A DNA stretch of 41,649 bases. Origin: an uncultured Nitratifractor sp. Its GTDB lineage: Bacteria; Campylobacterota; Campylobacteria; Campylobacterales; Sulfurovaceae. Location: positions 1 to 41,649 of the forward strand of contig CAMZLH010000029.1 in the NCBI GenBank assembly GCA_947311565.1, in the 5' to 3' direction. A program made the position numbers and the translations under genes. Shown here piece after piece: positions 8,158 through 16,624 of this stretch (its first letter is position 1; the number at the start of each line of letters is the position of its first letter). Below the pieces are notes generated by a model that was not told the origin of the DNA, made no database searches, and saw only the letters and a program-made list of their open reading frames with translations.

Positions 8158-8857
8158 TTTTATCCTTTATCGGAATTAATAGACTCTTAAGTTCTCTATT
8201 TTTTAGTCTACTACTAATCTCTTTTTCTATATATTTTTGAGATATAGCTCTACTATTTTTATTATATCTATATACTTTTCTATACTCTGAATTTTTAATT
8301 ACCTTAAATCTGCTACTGCTTAGTTGGTTAGATATATTATTTTGAATATTTGTTGGTTTATATTTGGCATCTTTTAAATTTTTAGATATATCTTCATTAT
8401 CAAAGTTTTTTAACTCACGCTCTACATTTGATTTAAATGGATTTGAAACTTTGCAAAATTTATTTAATTTTTGAATATTTTCTATTTTTTGTGCTTTTTT
8501 TAGATTATCTTTTACTATATTATTATCTATATATTTAAGTGAACTTTTATAAAAAACTATAGCCTCTTTATATATATTTAGAGCAATGTAGCAGTTGCCT
8601 ATATTGTATAAAACTCTACCTTGCATATTTTTTTGTTTAACTAATTTATAGTTGTTTATAGCCTCTTTGTATCTTTTTAATCTATATAGTGTAGTAGCTA
8701 TATTGTAGTATATTTTATCACTCTTTTTATCTATAGATAAATATAGCTTTAATGACTCTTTAAAGTGATGTTGATTATATTTATCTTGCGCTTTTATAGC
8801 TATACTATTTGCATTTAATACTATACTCAATAGTAGAATATACTTTATCTTCTCCAT
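8147..8857 (-). CDS. batC: BatC-like TPR protein, exported
   Basis: A 236-residue protein with a hydrophobic N-terminus (KIKYILLLSIVLNANSIA) followed by tetratricopeptide-like repeats over about residues 20-125. Recognisable repeat cores are YYNIATTLYRLKRYKEAI and LYNIGNCYIALNIYKEAI, typical BatC/BatB-associated TPRs. The C-terminal third is Lys/Asn-rich and low in complexity. It sits between the double-VWA gene (13 bp overlap) and batD (11 bp overlap), the usual place of the TPR gene in Bat loci, so it probably acts as a periplasmic scaffold. Function beyond that is inference. Confidence 0.75.
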   Translation of the reverse strand: MEKIKYILLLSIVLNANSIAIKAQDKYNQHHFKESLKLYLSIDKKSDKIYYNIATTLYRLKRYKEAINNYKLVKQKNMQGRVLYNIGNCYIALNIYKEAIVFYKSSLKYIDNNIVKDNLKKAQKIENIQKLNKFCKVSNPFKSNVERELKNFDNEDISKNLKDAKYKPTNIQNNISNQLSSSRFKVIKNSEYRKVYRYNKNSRAISQKYIEKEISSRLKNRELKSLLIPIKDKNDY

Positions 8858-10530
8858 AGTTTAACTCCTATGTTTAAATAAAATATTATACTTAATGCAA
8901 TTATAGTAAAAATATAATATAGTTCAGTAGTAGAGCTTCTCTCTACTGAATCAGAAGAGCCCATATCACCTTTTATATTGTTTAATATAATATTGATATC
9001 GCTACTCTTTATAGAGTAGTTTTGTATAGTACCTACTGATTTTAAAAGTTTTTTATCTAATATATTAGGTTTAAATAGCTCTATAGTATTAAGTTTATTT
9101 TTTACTATATTACCATCTATAACTATTGGTGAGCCACTATTTGTAGCTATAAAATAGGTATATATTCTAATATTATTTATTTTAGCAAAATCTATAGACT
9201 CTTCTACACTTGTTAATTTGCTAATATCTGTAAATAGTAAAATATTTTGTTTTTCTCTATTTTTATTAACTTTAACTATAGCTTTTAGTAGTTTTAGTAG
9301 ATTTGACTCTTTATTATCTCTCTGTTGTGGATCTATATGCTCTATTTGATAAATTAAATTTTCGTAGTTTTTACTATATGGAGAGACTAAATATGACTCT
9401 TTATTAAATACAAATATAGATACTTTTTGGTTTGTAAGTTTACTTATTAAATTTGTTATTTTATGTTTTGCAAATAGTACTCTGCTTGGGTATATATCTG
9501 TAGCTTCCATAGATTGTCCAATATCTAAAGCAATATTTATAGCTATGCTATCTTTTTGTTTAGCGCTAGTTTTATTATAAACTTTTGGCTGAGATATTGA
9601 TATTGCTATTAAGATTAATATAAATAGATTGACTATTAGATTATCTTTTTTATTTAAAGTCGTATATATTAGCATAAATATTATTGCTAAAATTAGAGGA
9701 TATATATAAAAATATTGTAGATATAACTGGCTACTTATCTCTATTTTACTTCTCTCTAGGGCATCTATCTCTTCATAGATACTTTTTAAATCATTTGGGT
9801 TATTTATAGTATATAGTTTACCACTACTACTTGCTAATTTTGATAATATGTTTTTATTACTATCACCACTATTGCCTATAGATATTACATATAGCTTAAT
9901 ATGCTCTTGTTTAACTTTAGATATAGTATCTTTTAGAGTAACACTATTAATTGTGTTGATACCATCTGTTAATAAAATTGCTACTCTTTTTTTACTTTTA
10001 GTTTTTTTGAAAATATTACTACTTAGGTATATTGCTTCATAAAGTGCTGTTGCTCTATCGCCTGCTACTCCTGGTTTTAGATAGTCTAATATTGTATATA
10101 AGCCATTTTTGTTAGTAGTAAAAGGAGAAGCTATAAAAGCATAATCTCCAAAAACAGTTAATGATATAGCATCATTATCTCTTTTGCTTATAAACTCTTT
10201 TAGTATCTGTTTGGCTATTTTAAAGCGATTATCTTCATACATACTATCACTGGCATCTAAAAGTAAAGAGATGTTGTATCCATCTTTATGATTCTCTCTA
10301 TGTTTATCTTTTATAACAGGTGTAGATAGTGCAAAAGAGAGTAAAAAAATAGTAAGATATAACAATATCTTTTTTATATTACTATATTTTGAAGTTAGTT
10401 TAGTTAATAATTTATAATTAGAGAATCTAACAGTTTTTATACTCTCTTGGCATACTTTTTGACATATTATAAATAGTGGTAAAATTAAGAGTAGATATGG
10501 GTAGAGTAGGGTAATAGTATTAAGTTGCAT
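8845..10530 (-). CDS. Fused BatA-BatB: membrane protein with two von Willebrand A domains
   Basis: At 561 residues this is about the sum of BatA and BatB, which are usually separate genes. Order: two N-terminal membrane helices (about 7-24 and 55-72), the first VWA domain with a complete MIDAS (DASDSM at 92-97, a Thr in DRATALYEA, Asp in LLTDG), a central pair of membrane helices (about 268-312), a second VWA domain, and a last membrane helix near 540-556. The second MIDAS is altered: D336-I-G-Q-S340 instead of DxSxS, and the Thr position is not clear, so metal binding there may be weaker. The middle helices seem to serve as both the end of BatA and the start of BatB, making a compact fusion. 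The gene overlaps both neighbours (11 and 13 bp). Confidence 0.85.
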   Translation of the reverse strand: MQLNTITLLYPYLLLILPLFIICQKVCQESIKTVRFSNYKLLTKLTSKYSNIKKILLYLTIFLLSFALSTPVIKDKHRENHKDGYNISLLLDASDSMYEDNRFKIAKQILKEFISKRDNDAISLTVFGDYAFIASPFTTNKNGLYTILDYLKPGVAGDRATALYEAIYLSSNIFKKTKSKKRVAILLTDGINTINSVTLKDTISKVKQEHIKLYVISIGNSGDSNKNILSKLASSSGKLYTINNPNDLKSIYEEIDALERSKIEISSQLYLQYFYIYPLILAIIFMLIYTTLNKKDNLIVNLFILILIAISISQPKVYNKTSAKQKDSIAINIALDIGQSMEATDIYPSRVLFAKHKITNLISKLTNQKVSIFVFNKESYLVSPYSKNYENLIYQIEHIDPQQRDNKESNLLKLLKAIVKVNKNREKQNILLFTDISKLTSVEESIDFAKINNIRIYTYFIATNSGSPIVIDGNIVKNKLNTIELFKPNILDKKLLKSVGTIQNYSIKSSDINIILNNIKGDMGSSDSVERSSTTELYYIFTIIALSIIFYLNIGVKLWRR

Positions 10531-10909
10531 TTTTAATATAACTCTCTATTTGTTTTACTATATTTTCATCTATTTTTGGGTTGTTTTTTTGATATTTATA
10601 TTTAGATATTGTTTTTAATATATAATCAAGCTCTTTATCTTCTCTATTTTGGGTATATTTTTTAGCTAATATTGTAAATTTATATAGTTTATCTTTGTTA
10701 ATATTTGAGCTAAAATCTAAAACTTTAAGATCTTCTAAAGTAGAATTAACACTCTTTTGAACTCTCTTTTTTAGTGCAAAATAGACTGCAATAGTAACTA
10801 TTATAATAGCTATTATTGCAACAATATAGTATAAATTAAAAGAGCTATATTGTGGTTCTATATACTCTGCTGGAAATATATCGTTAAATTGCTCTATATT
10901 TTTACTCAT
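10520..10909 (-). CDS. Small single-TM protein, DUF4381-like (Bat operon)
   Basis: A 129-residue protein with a short acidic extracytoplasmic N-terminus (PAEYIEPQ), one membrane helix (about residues 28-47) and an 80-residue basic helical cytoplasmic domain. Small one-helix proteins of the DUF4381 type commonly lie between the DUF58 gene and the VWA gene in Bat/MoxR operons, exactly the position here. No catalytic motif is visible. It overlaps DUF58 by 8 bp and the VWA gene by 11 bp. The family assignment is inferred from length, topology and place. Confidence 0.65.
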   Translation of the reverse strand: MSKNIEQFNDIFPAEYIEPQYSSFNLYYIVAIIAIIIVTIAVYFALKKRVQKSVNSTLEDLKVLDFSSNINKDKLYKFTILAKKYTQNREDKELDYILKTISKYKYQKNNPKIDENIVKQIESYIKNAT

Positions 10910-11732
10910 TACTACTACTTAGCATCCTAACTATTTTATCTATAGGGTCATCATTCGTATATATTTTTGTATACTTTATATCTGCGTTTTGCAAACTTTT
11001 TTCTAAATTTAAATCAAATTTTTTCATATATTGATTGTAGTGCTTAATAATATTTTTATCTATGTTTACTATTTTAGATTTATCTGAGTTTGTATCTAAA
11101 ATATTATATCTTCCATTAAGCTCTAGTCTCTCTTCGCTGTTGTCTCTAATTATAAGTAGATATATTTCATGTCTTAAATTAAGTATGGATATATCTATAT
11201 CTTCTAAAAAATCGCCTATAAAAAATATTATAGAGGCTGCACTTATTGTAAGATCTATATACTCTATGATCTCTTTAGAGTTAAGCGTAGCGCCATCTGC
11301 TTTAGTTTTACTAAAATTAGTAAATATTTTATAGGTATTATCTATATCTTTACTCTCTCTTTTAATCTCTTTTATATCTTTTGATAGATAGATTGTTGTT
11401 AAACTATTTTGACTTTTTAGTGTCGCAAATGATAGTGCTGTAACCGCAGTAGTAGCACTATCATGCTTAGTTGGTTCACCAAAATTTAAACTACCAGAGG
11501 CTAGATATGCAATTACTATATTTAACTCTTTTTGTTCAGCAAATACTTTTACAGAAGCACCTCCAGCTTTTGCCATTTGCCTCCAGTTTAAATGACGAAT
11601 ATCGTCACTTGATGTGTACTCTCTACTACCTTGATAATCTAATCCACTACCTACAGATTTTGTATCATTCTCTCCAAATAGATCAAGAGTAAGTAATCTT
11701 TTGCTTCTTAATAGTATATCTTTATACTCCAT
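10902..11732 (-). CDS. DUF58 (VWA-like) protein of the MoxR/Bat operon
   Basis: A 276-residue soluble protein carrying the DUF58 signature around residues 28-66: GSGLDYQGSREYTSSDDIRH, then LNWRQMAKAG and VKVFAEQKEL. The rest folds like a VWA domain, but the metal site seems incomplete (YLASGSLNFG where many members have a DxSxS motif). DUF58 proteins are nearly always encoded next to a MoxR ATPase and are thought to be remodelling partners or adaptors. The start codon overlaps the moxR stop by one base (TAATG). Confidence 0.88.
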   Translation of the reverse strand: MEYKDILLRSKRLLTLDLFGENDTKSVGSGLDYQGSREYTSSDDIRHLNWRQMAKAGGASVKVFAEQKELNIVIAYLASGSLNFGEPTKHDSATTAVTALSFATLKSQNSLTTIYLSKDIKEIKRESKDIDNTYKIFTNFSKTKADGATLNSKEIIEYIDLTISAASIIFFIGDFLEDIDISILNLRHEIYLLIIRDNSEERLELNGRYNILDTNSDKSKIVNIDKNIIKHYNQYMKKFDLNLEKSLQNADIKYTKIYTNDDPIDKIVRMLSSSNE

Positions 11733-12670
11733 TATGGTGCTACTACTTCTTCTAATATTTTTTCTATAATTGTATCTGCATCTATACCATCAGCTTTTGC
11801 TTTGTAGTTTAGTTTTAATCTGTGTCTTAGTGTTAAAAAAGCACTTTTAGATACATCAAAAGGAGTAGCGTAATCTTTACCATTTATAAAAGCTATTGCT
11901 TTAGAAGCTTTATAAATATCTATACTAGCTCTTGGGCTTGCACCATAATCTAAATACTCTTCTATATCTTCTAAATTATATTTTTTAGGTTCTCTTGTAG
12001 CATAAATAATATCTAACATATACTCTATTAGTGCATCATCTATATGTACATTTTCTGAAGATTTTTTTAGATTATTAAAAATATCTGGTGTTACAACTGC
12101 ATCTATATTTTCAAACTTTTTATTTGCAACCCTTTTTACTATTTCGAACTCCTCTTTATGGGTATTGTAGCCAACTTTTACTTTTAACATAAATCTATCT
12201 AAAGAGGCTTCTGGTAAGTTATATGTTCCATCTTGGTCTATTGGATTTGCAGTTGCTAATACTATAAATGGATCATTTAATTTTAAGCTCTCCTCACCAA
12301 TAGTTACTTGCTTCTCTGCCATAGCTTCTAGTAGAGCAGATTGTACTTTTGCACCAGCTCTATTTATCTCATCTGCTAGAAGTAAGTTTGTAAAAATCGG
12401 TCCATGCTTTATTTTATAACTATTATTTGATAAATCTAGTACTTCATTACCGGTAATATCTAGTGGTAGCAGATCTGGAGTAAACTGAATACGCTTAAAC
12501 TCAAAACCCATAACTTTAGCTAGTGCATTAACAGCTGTAGTTTTAGCAACACCTGGAGGACCCTCTAAAAGAATATGCCCTTCACTTAATATTGCTATTA
12601 ACATAGAGTCTATAAGCTCTTCATGACCAATAACAACTTTATGTATCTCTTTTTTTATTAAATCTATCAT
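11732..12670 (-). CDS. MoxR-family AAA+ ATPase
   Basis: A 312-residue AAA+ ATPase of the MoxR/RavA class. Walker A is GPPGVAKT (near residue 38), Walker B is LLADEINRA, sensor 1 is LATANP, and the arginine-finger/sensor 2 region GASPRASI is present in the C-terminal lid. MoxR ATPases work as chaperone-like remodellers together with VWA proteins, which fits the five genes that follow. It is the first gene of the operon, with a TATAAT on the minus strand at 12702-12697, about 27 bp before the ATG, and the ribosome binding site AAAAAGG. Confidence 0.93.
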   Translation of the reverse strand: MIDLIKKEIHKVVIGHEELIDSMLIAILSEGHILLEGPPGVAKTTAVNALAKVMGFEFKRIQFTPDLLPLDITGNEVLDLSNNSYKIKHGPIFTNLLLADEINRAGAKVQSALLEAMAEKQVTIGEESLKLNDPFIVLATANPIDQDGTYNLPEASLDRFMLKVKVGYNTHKEEFEIVKRVANKKFENIDAVVTPDIFNNLKKSSENVHIDDALIEYMLDIIYATREPKKYNLEDIEEYLDYGASPRASIDIYKASKAIAFINGKDYATPFDVSKSAFLTLRHRLKLNYKAKADGIDADTIIEKILEEVVAP

Positions 12671-12696
12671 AATATTAACCTTTTTAATATGCTAGT

Positions 12697-12702
12697 ATTA
12701 TA
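12697..12702 (-). promoter_or_regulatory. Probable -10 box of the moxR/Bat operon
   Basis: Reading the minus strand, TATAAT is preceded by TGT (extended -10) and lies 27 bp upstream of the moxR ATG, putting the start of transcription near 12690. No other promoter is evident in the next 5.5 kb, so the six genes are probably one transcript. Confidence 0.55.
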
Positions 12703-12755
12703 ACAAGTTATTTTAAAATTTAAGTTTGAATAGTTTAAGGTAAGTCTATCTAAGT

Positions 12756-12783
12756 AAAAAGTAAGGGTTTAAACCCTTACTTT
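12756..12783 (-). terminator. Intrinsic terminator of hpf
   Basis: Positions 12758-12783 are a perfect 26-bp palindrome (half-site AAAGTAAGGGTTT). On the minus strand it begins 5 bases after the hpf stop codon and runs into five Ts (12760-12756). On the plus strand there is no T-run of note, so it serves hpf only. It separates hpf from the moxR operon promoter downstream. Confidence 0.8.
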
Positions 12784-12788
12784 AAAGG

Positions 12789-13310
12789 CTAGTATAGCCC
12801 ATATTTTCCATTTTCTAATTTTGTAATAACTCTTGTATTACCATCAGAGTCTTGGAATACAAAGAAATTCTCTTTAGAGTCATCTAGTAATACTTTTGCC
12901 TCTTCAAAATCTAGTGGCTTATATAGTTTAAGCTCTAGTTGTACAAACTCCTCTTCTAACTCTTCTGCTATTGGAGCTTCTGATTCACCATTATCTAAAT
13001 TCTTAATTCCAATCTTATTGTGATCTTTAAGTTTATCGGCATATCTTCTTAAATTCTTTTTAGCACGCTCTTGTGCTAAATCAATAGCAGCATATAGATC
13101 TTTATCTTTTTGTGTGATTACTACTGTATGTTTATCTTTAACATTTACTACAAACTCTACTGAAAAGTCACCTTTTTTTGTTGTAGATAACACAATATTA
13201 GCAGATATAATATTTAAATTATATTTTTTTATTGCCTCAAATGCTGATTCGGCATAGTTTTTTATAGGCTCTGTAAGCTCTAAATTTTTTCCTACGATGC
13301 TTGTGTTCAT
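12789..13310 (-). CDS. hpf: Ribosome hibernation promoting factor, long form
   Basis: A 173-residue protein with two domains. The N-terminal beta-alpha-beta domain (about 1-97) begins MNTSIVGKNLELTEPIKNYA, the RaiA/HPF fold that binds the 30S decoding region. The C-terminal domain (about 125-173) contains KLYKPLDFEEAKVLL and FFVFQDSDGNTRVI, ending NGKYGLY, the long-form dimerisation domain that joins two 70S ribosomes into 100S. The linker is acidic. It is monocistronic, with a minus-strand TATAAT at 13354-13349, the ribosome binding site AAAAAGGAT and a strong terminator. Stationary-phase or starvation expression is expected from the family, not visible in the sequence. Confidence 0.95.
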   Translation of the reverse strand: MNTSIVGKNLELTEPIKNYAESAFEAIKKYNLNIISANIVLSTTKKGDFSVEFVVNVKDKHTVVITQKDKDLYAAIDLAQERAKKNLRRYADKLKDHNKIGIKNLDNGESEAPIAEELEEEFVQLELKLYKPLDFEEAKVLLDDSKENFFVFQDSDGNTRVITKLENGKYGLY

Positions 13311-13348
13311 CTCTCATCCTTTTTAAGTTATTTTGTTTACACAGTAAC

Positions 13349-13354
13349 ATTATA
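13349..13354 (-). promoter_or_regulatory. Probable -10 box of hpf
   Basis: TATAAT on the minus strand, 39 bp before the hpf ATG, gives a leader of about 30 nt that includes AAAAAGGATGAG. No clear -35 element is visible. Confidence 0.5.
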
Positions 13355-13387
13355 GCTTAATTTTTTTTTAATGTAAATAGTTTTTTA

Positions 13388-14794
13388 TTATATATGCACC
13401 CATAATATGTGAATAAGTATCAACAATATCGTAAATATCGATAAAATAGAAGTAAATTTTAAAGTTCTACTTTTATCTACTACTTCTATCATATTGTTAA
13501 TACCAAACTGTTTTATTGTTAAATAAAAACTAATTATACCTGTTATAGAACCAGCAAGAGCCAAACCTTGAGCTGCTAAAGGCTTAATAAGAACAAGAGC
13601 AAAAAATGCATAACTAATTAAAGATATAGTTGCAATTTTTGCTGCCTTTGCCTGCTGATTATTGGCATATAACCATAAAGAGAATAGTTTGCTAAGACCA
13701 TATGGTATTAGACCAATCATATACATATCTAATACTTTTGCAACCTCTATAGTATTTGATCTAATAAATGCACCTCTTTCAAACAGAAGCCATATAATTT
13801 CATTAGAGAAAATAATAGCTCCAGCAGTTGCAGCTGTTAGTAGATATAGAAGTATCCAAAAACCTCTTTTTAGCTCTCTTATAGCAGTTGAGCTATCTTT
13901 TGCTTTTACCTTTTTAGAGATAGATGGAAATATTGCAATAGATAAAGCTATAGCAAATAGTGCAAGAGGTAACTGAAAAATTCTATTTGCATAGTAAAGG
14001 TAACTAATAGAGCCAGATACTAAAAAAGATGCCAACCAAGTATCTAAAAATGACATAATTTGTAGAGTAGAGTTACCCCAAATAGCTGGAAAGAAGTTTT
14101 TAAAAAATCTATCTGTATCTTTTTTAACAATCTCTTTTTTCTCTTTTAAATTGACAAAACCAAACCTTACCACTCTTAATATTTTAACTTTTATAGCAAC
14201 TATAATATGAATAGCAACTTGTAAAATACCACCGCCTATAACACCCCAACTTAGAGCATAAATAATTTGCTCTTTAGGTGCATCTTTATATAGTAAAAGT
14301 GCAATAATCATTGCAATATTTAAAAGAGTAGTCGCAAAAGCAGTAGTTGCAAAGTGCTCTTTATACTGAAGTAGTGCTCCAAGATATGTAACTATAAAGA
14401 TAAGAGGTAGATACCAAAACTGTATAGCTACATATTTAGATGTTAAAATTAATGTCTCAGCTTTAAAACCTGGAGCTAATATTTTACTTATTTCATATGA
14501 AAAAATATTAACAATTAAAGTTAGTATTAGTATAGCTCCAAGTAGCCTTAATAGCACTTTTACACTAAATATTGTTTTATATCTTGCAGCAATAAAAGAT
14601 GGCATAAAGCTTTGGCTAAAAGCACCCTCAGCAAATATACGACGAAATAGATTAGGTAGTTTAAAAGCAACTGCAAAGATATCGCTATATACATTTGCAC
14701 CTAAAACTGATGCCATAGTTAAGTCTCTTATAAAGCCAAAAATTCTAGAAAATAAAATACCGCCACTATTGGAAAAAATAGATTTAATTTTCAT
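13388..14794 (-). CDS. murJ: Lipid II flippase MurJ (MviN family)
   Basis: MurJ moves lipid II across the inner membrane for peptidoglycan synthesis. The 468-residue sequence is a run of about 14 hydrophobic segments. It has the MviN signature near the N-terminus (SRIFGFIRDLTMASVLGA), then FKLPNLFRRIFAEGAFSQSF and the central RIFQLPLALFAIALS. Conserved positive residues thought to face the lipid II cavity are present in the RD and RR motifs. The gene has its own region, 77 bp upstream of hpf in transcription order and divergent from ruvA across a 61-bp gap. Confidence 0.95.
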   Translation of the reverse strand: MKIKSIFSNSGGILFSRIFGFIRDLTMASVLGANVYSDIFAVAFKLPNLFRRIFAEGAFSQSFMPSFIAARYKTIFSVKVLLRLLGAILILTLIVNIFSYEISKILAPGFKAETLILTSKYVAIQFWYLPLIFIVTYLGALLQYKEHFATTAFATTLLNIAMIIALLLYKDAPKEQIIYALSWGVIGGGILQVAIHIIVAIKVKILRVVRFGFVNLKEKKEIVKKDTDRFFKNFFPAIWGNSTLQIMSFLDTWLASFLVSGSISYLYYANRIFQLPLALFAIALSIAIFPSISKKVKAKDSSTAIRELKRGFWILLYLLTAATAGAIIFSNEIIWLLFERGAFIRSNTIEVAKVLDMYMIGLIPYGLSKLFSLWLYANNQQAKAAKIATISLISYAFFALVLIKPLAAQGLALAGSITGIISFYLTIKQFGINNMIEVVDKSRTLKFTSILSIFTILLILIHILWVHI

Positions 14795-14855
14795 AATACA
14801 TCTTTTTAAAAGTATTATAACTATAAAATGTTAAAAAAGTAATGTAGGATAGAAA

Positions 14856-15413
14856 ATGATTGTAGCAATAGAGGGTGAAGTAGTATATAAAGAGCCAACG
14901 CTCTTACATATTTTGGTAGCAGGTTTAACTCATGAAGTGCATATTTCTATAAATAGCTCGAGTAAAATAGATAGCTCTAAAGTAAAACTATATACAACAC
15001 AAATTATTAGAGAAGATACAAATGCACTATATGGTTTTAAAGATAAAGATGAAAAGAGAATGTTTGATACACTACTGAAGATAAACGGAGTAGGACCAAA
15101 GGTTGCTTTAGCAGTATGTTCTACATTTTCTCCAGAGACTTTTGCAAAAATAGTATCTGCTAAAGATGTTAGTATGCTTAAGAGAGTTCCTGGTATTGGA
15201 CCAAAAGCTGCTAGTAGAATATTGGTTGAACTTGCAGACTTTATTGTAAGTGGAGATGAAGATAGTAGTAACAGTAGTGGAGTGTTAGAGGCAACAATGG
15301 CACTAGAGTCATTAGGATTTAAAAAAGATGCAATTAAAAAGGCTCTAAATGGAGAGAATGGTAGCGTGCAAGAGTTAGTAAAAGTTGGCTTAAAGAAGCT
15401 ACAAAGACTCTAA
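14856..15413 (+). CDS. ruvA: Holliday junction branch migration protein RuvA
   Basis: RuvA binds four-way junctions and loads the RuvB helicase. The 185 residues show the three expected parts: an N-terminal OB fold ([20 protein letters not shown]), tandem helix-hairpin-helix motifs ([17 protein letters not shown] and [16 protein letters not shown]) and a C-terminal UBA-like domain ([20 protein letters not shown]) that contacts RuvB. ruvB and ruvC are not in the window. It leads an operon whose genes abut or overlap down to the thioredoxin gene; the stop overlaps the next start by one base. TATAAA at 14822-14827 is a possible -10 box. Confidence 0.95.
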   Translation: MIVAIEGEVVYKEPTLLHILVAGLTHEVHISINSSSKIDSSKVKLYTTQIIREDTNALYGFKDKDEKRMFDTLLKINGVGPKVALAVCSTFSPETFAKIVSAKDVSMLKRVPGIGPKAASRILVELADFIVSGDEDSSNSSGVLEATMALESLGFKKDAIKKALNGENGSVQELVKVGLKKLQRL

Positions 15414-16555
15414 TGGCTAAGGTTTATAACAATATTATATTAGGTGGTGGGGCATCTGGATTAATGCTTGCAGCTAACTTAGATAAAAAAAAAGAGACTC
15501 TAATAATAGAGCATAATAGTAAATTGGGTGCAAAGGTATTGGTATCAGGTGGTGGTCGTTGTAACTATACAAATAGAAGAGTAAATAGCAGTAATTATCT
15601 AGCGAAAAAAGATTTTATAAACTCAATTTTAAAGAGTTTTTCCAATAGATATATAGATAATTACTTTAAAAGAAGAGGTTTAGATAGTGTAACAAAAAAT
15701 AGTCATGAACTATTTTGTAAGGGTGGTTCAAAAGATCTTTTAGATATTTTACTAAAAGAGACAAGAGATACTGAAGTTAAATTAAATTGTAAAATATTAT
15801 CTGTAGATAAAAGTAAAGATATATTCTTTGTTAAAACAAGTTGTGGTCTATATAGAGCCAAAAACTTAGTAGTTGCAACAGGGGGTTTAAGTTTTACTAA
15901 ACTAGGAGCTAGTGATATTGGCTATAAAATAGCCAAATCTTTTGGTCATACAATAAAAACTCCATCTGCTGCACTTGTTGGATTTACGCTTCAGCCAAGT
16001 GAGAGTTTTTTTAAGGAGCTAAGTGGCATAAGTTTAGATGTAGTAGTTAAAGTTGAAAATAGAGAGCTCATTGGCTCACTACTTTTTGCACATAGGGGTG
16101 TAACAGGACCAGTCATATTAAATAGCTCTTTATATTGGCAAAAAGGTCATTTAGAGATAGATTTTTTACCAGATATTAATATAGAGACTCTATTAAATAG
16201 TGGAAAGTCTATATCTAATTTATTACCAATTCCTAAAAGGGCAACAAAGGCATTTTTGGATAAATTAAATTTAAAAGATAAGAGTGCAAAGTTACTAACT
16301 AAATCTGATATAAGTAGATTAAAAGAGTTAAAAAAGTATAAATTTGCACCTGCTGGTACATTTGGATATAGCAAAGCAGAAGTAACAAAAGGTGGCATAG
16401 ATGTAGATGAGATAGAGGCATTAACTTTAGAATCAAAAAAAGTTAAAAATCTATATTTTTTAGGAGAAGTTTTAGATGTAACAGGTGAACTTGGTGGTTA
16501 TAACTTTACCTTTGCATTTGCCTCTGCACTATGTTGTGCAAAAGAGTTAAATTAA
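15413..16555 (+). CDS. BaiN/HI0933-type FAD-dependent oxidoreductase
   Basis: A 380-residue flavoprotein. The N-terminal FAD-binding motif ILGGGASGLMLAANL is followed by the family hallmark KVLVSGGGRCNYTN. A second nucleotide segment LVVATGGLSFTKLGASDIGY and a C-terminal GELGGYNFTFAFASAL complete the HI0933 (BaiN/YhiN) pattern. Members reduce diverse substrates and most have no known role. The position between ruvA and cell-wall genes is likely only shared transcription. The start overlaps the ruvA stop (TAATG). Confidence 0.9.
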   Translation: MAKVYNNIILGGGASGLMLAANLDKKKETLIIEHNSKLGAKVLVSGGGRCNYTNRRVNSSNYLAKKDFINSILKSFSNRYIDNYFKRRGLDSVTKNSHELFCKGGSKDLLDILLKETRDTEVKLNCKILSVDKSKDIFFVKTSCGLYRAKNLVVATGGLSFTKLGASDIGYKIAKSFGHTIKTPSAALVGFTLQPSESFFKELSGISLDVVVKVENRELIGSLLFAHRGVTGPVILNSSLYWQKGHLEIDFLPDINIETLLNSGKSISNLLPIPKRATKAFLDKLNLKDKSAKLLTKSDISRLKELKKYKFAPAGTFGYSKAEVTKGGIDVDEIEALTLESKKVKNLYFLGEVLDVTGELGGYNFTFAFASALCCAKELN

Positions 16556-16624
16556 TTAATATAAAAGTTAATTTTTGGTATATTCTTGATAATTTATAGC
16601 TATAAATCATAGTAGGAGAGGAAT

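Noticed and set aside
13662-13976. 104-codon plus-strand frame inside murJ
   Set aside because: Antisense to transmembrane-coding sequence; no independent support.
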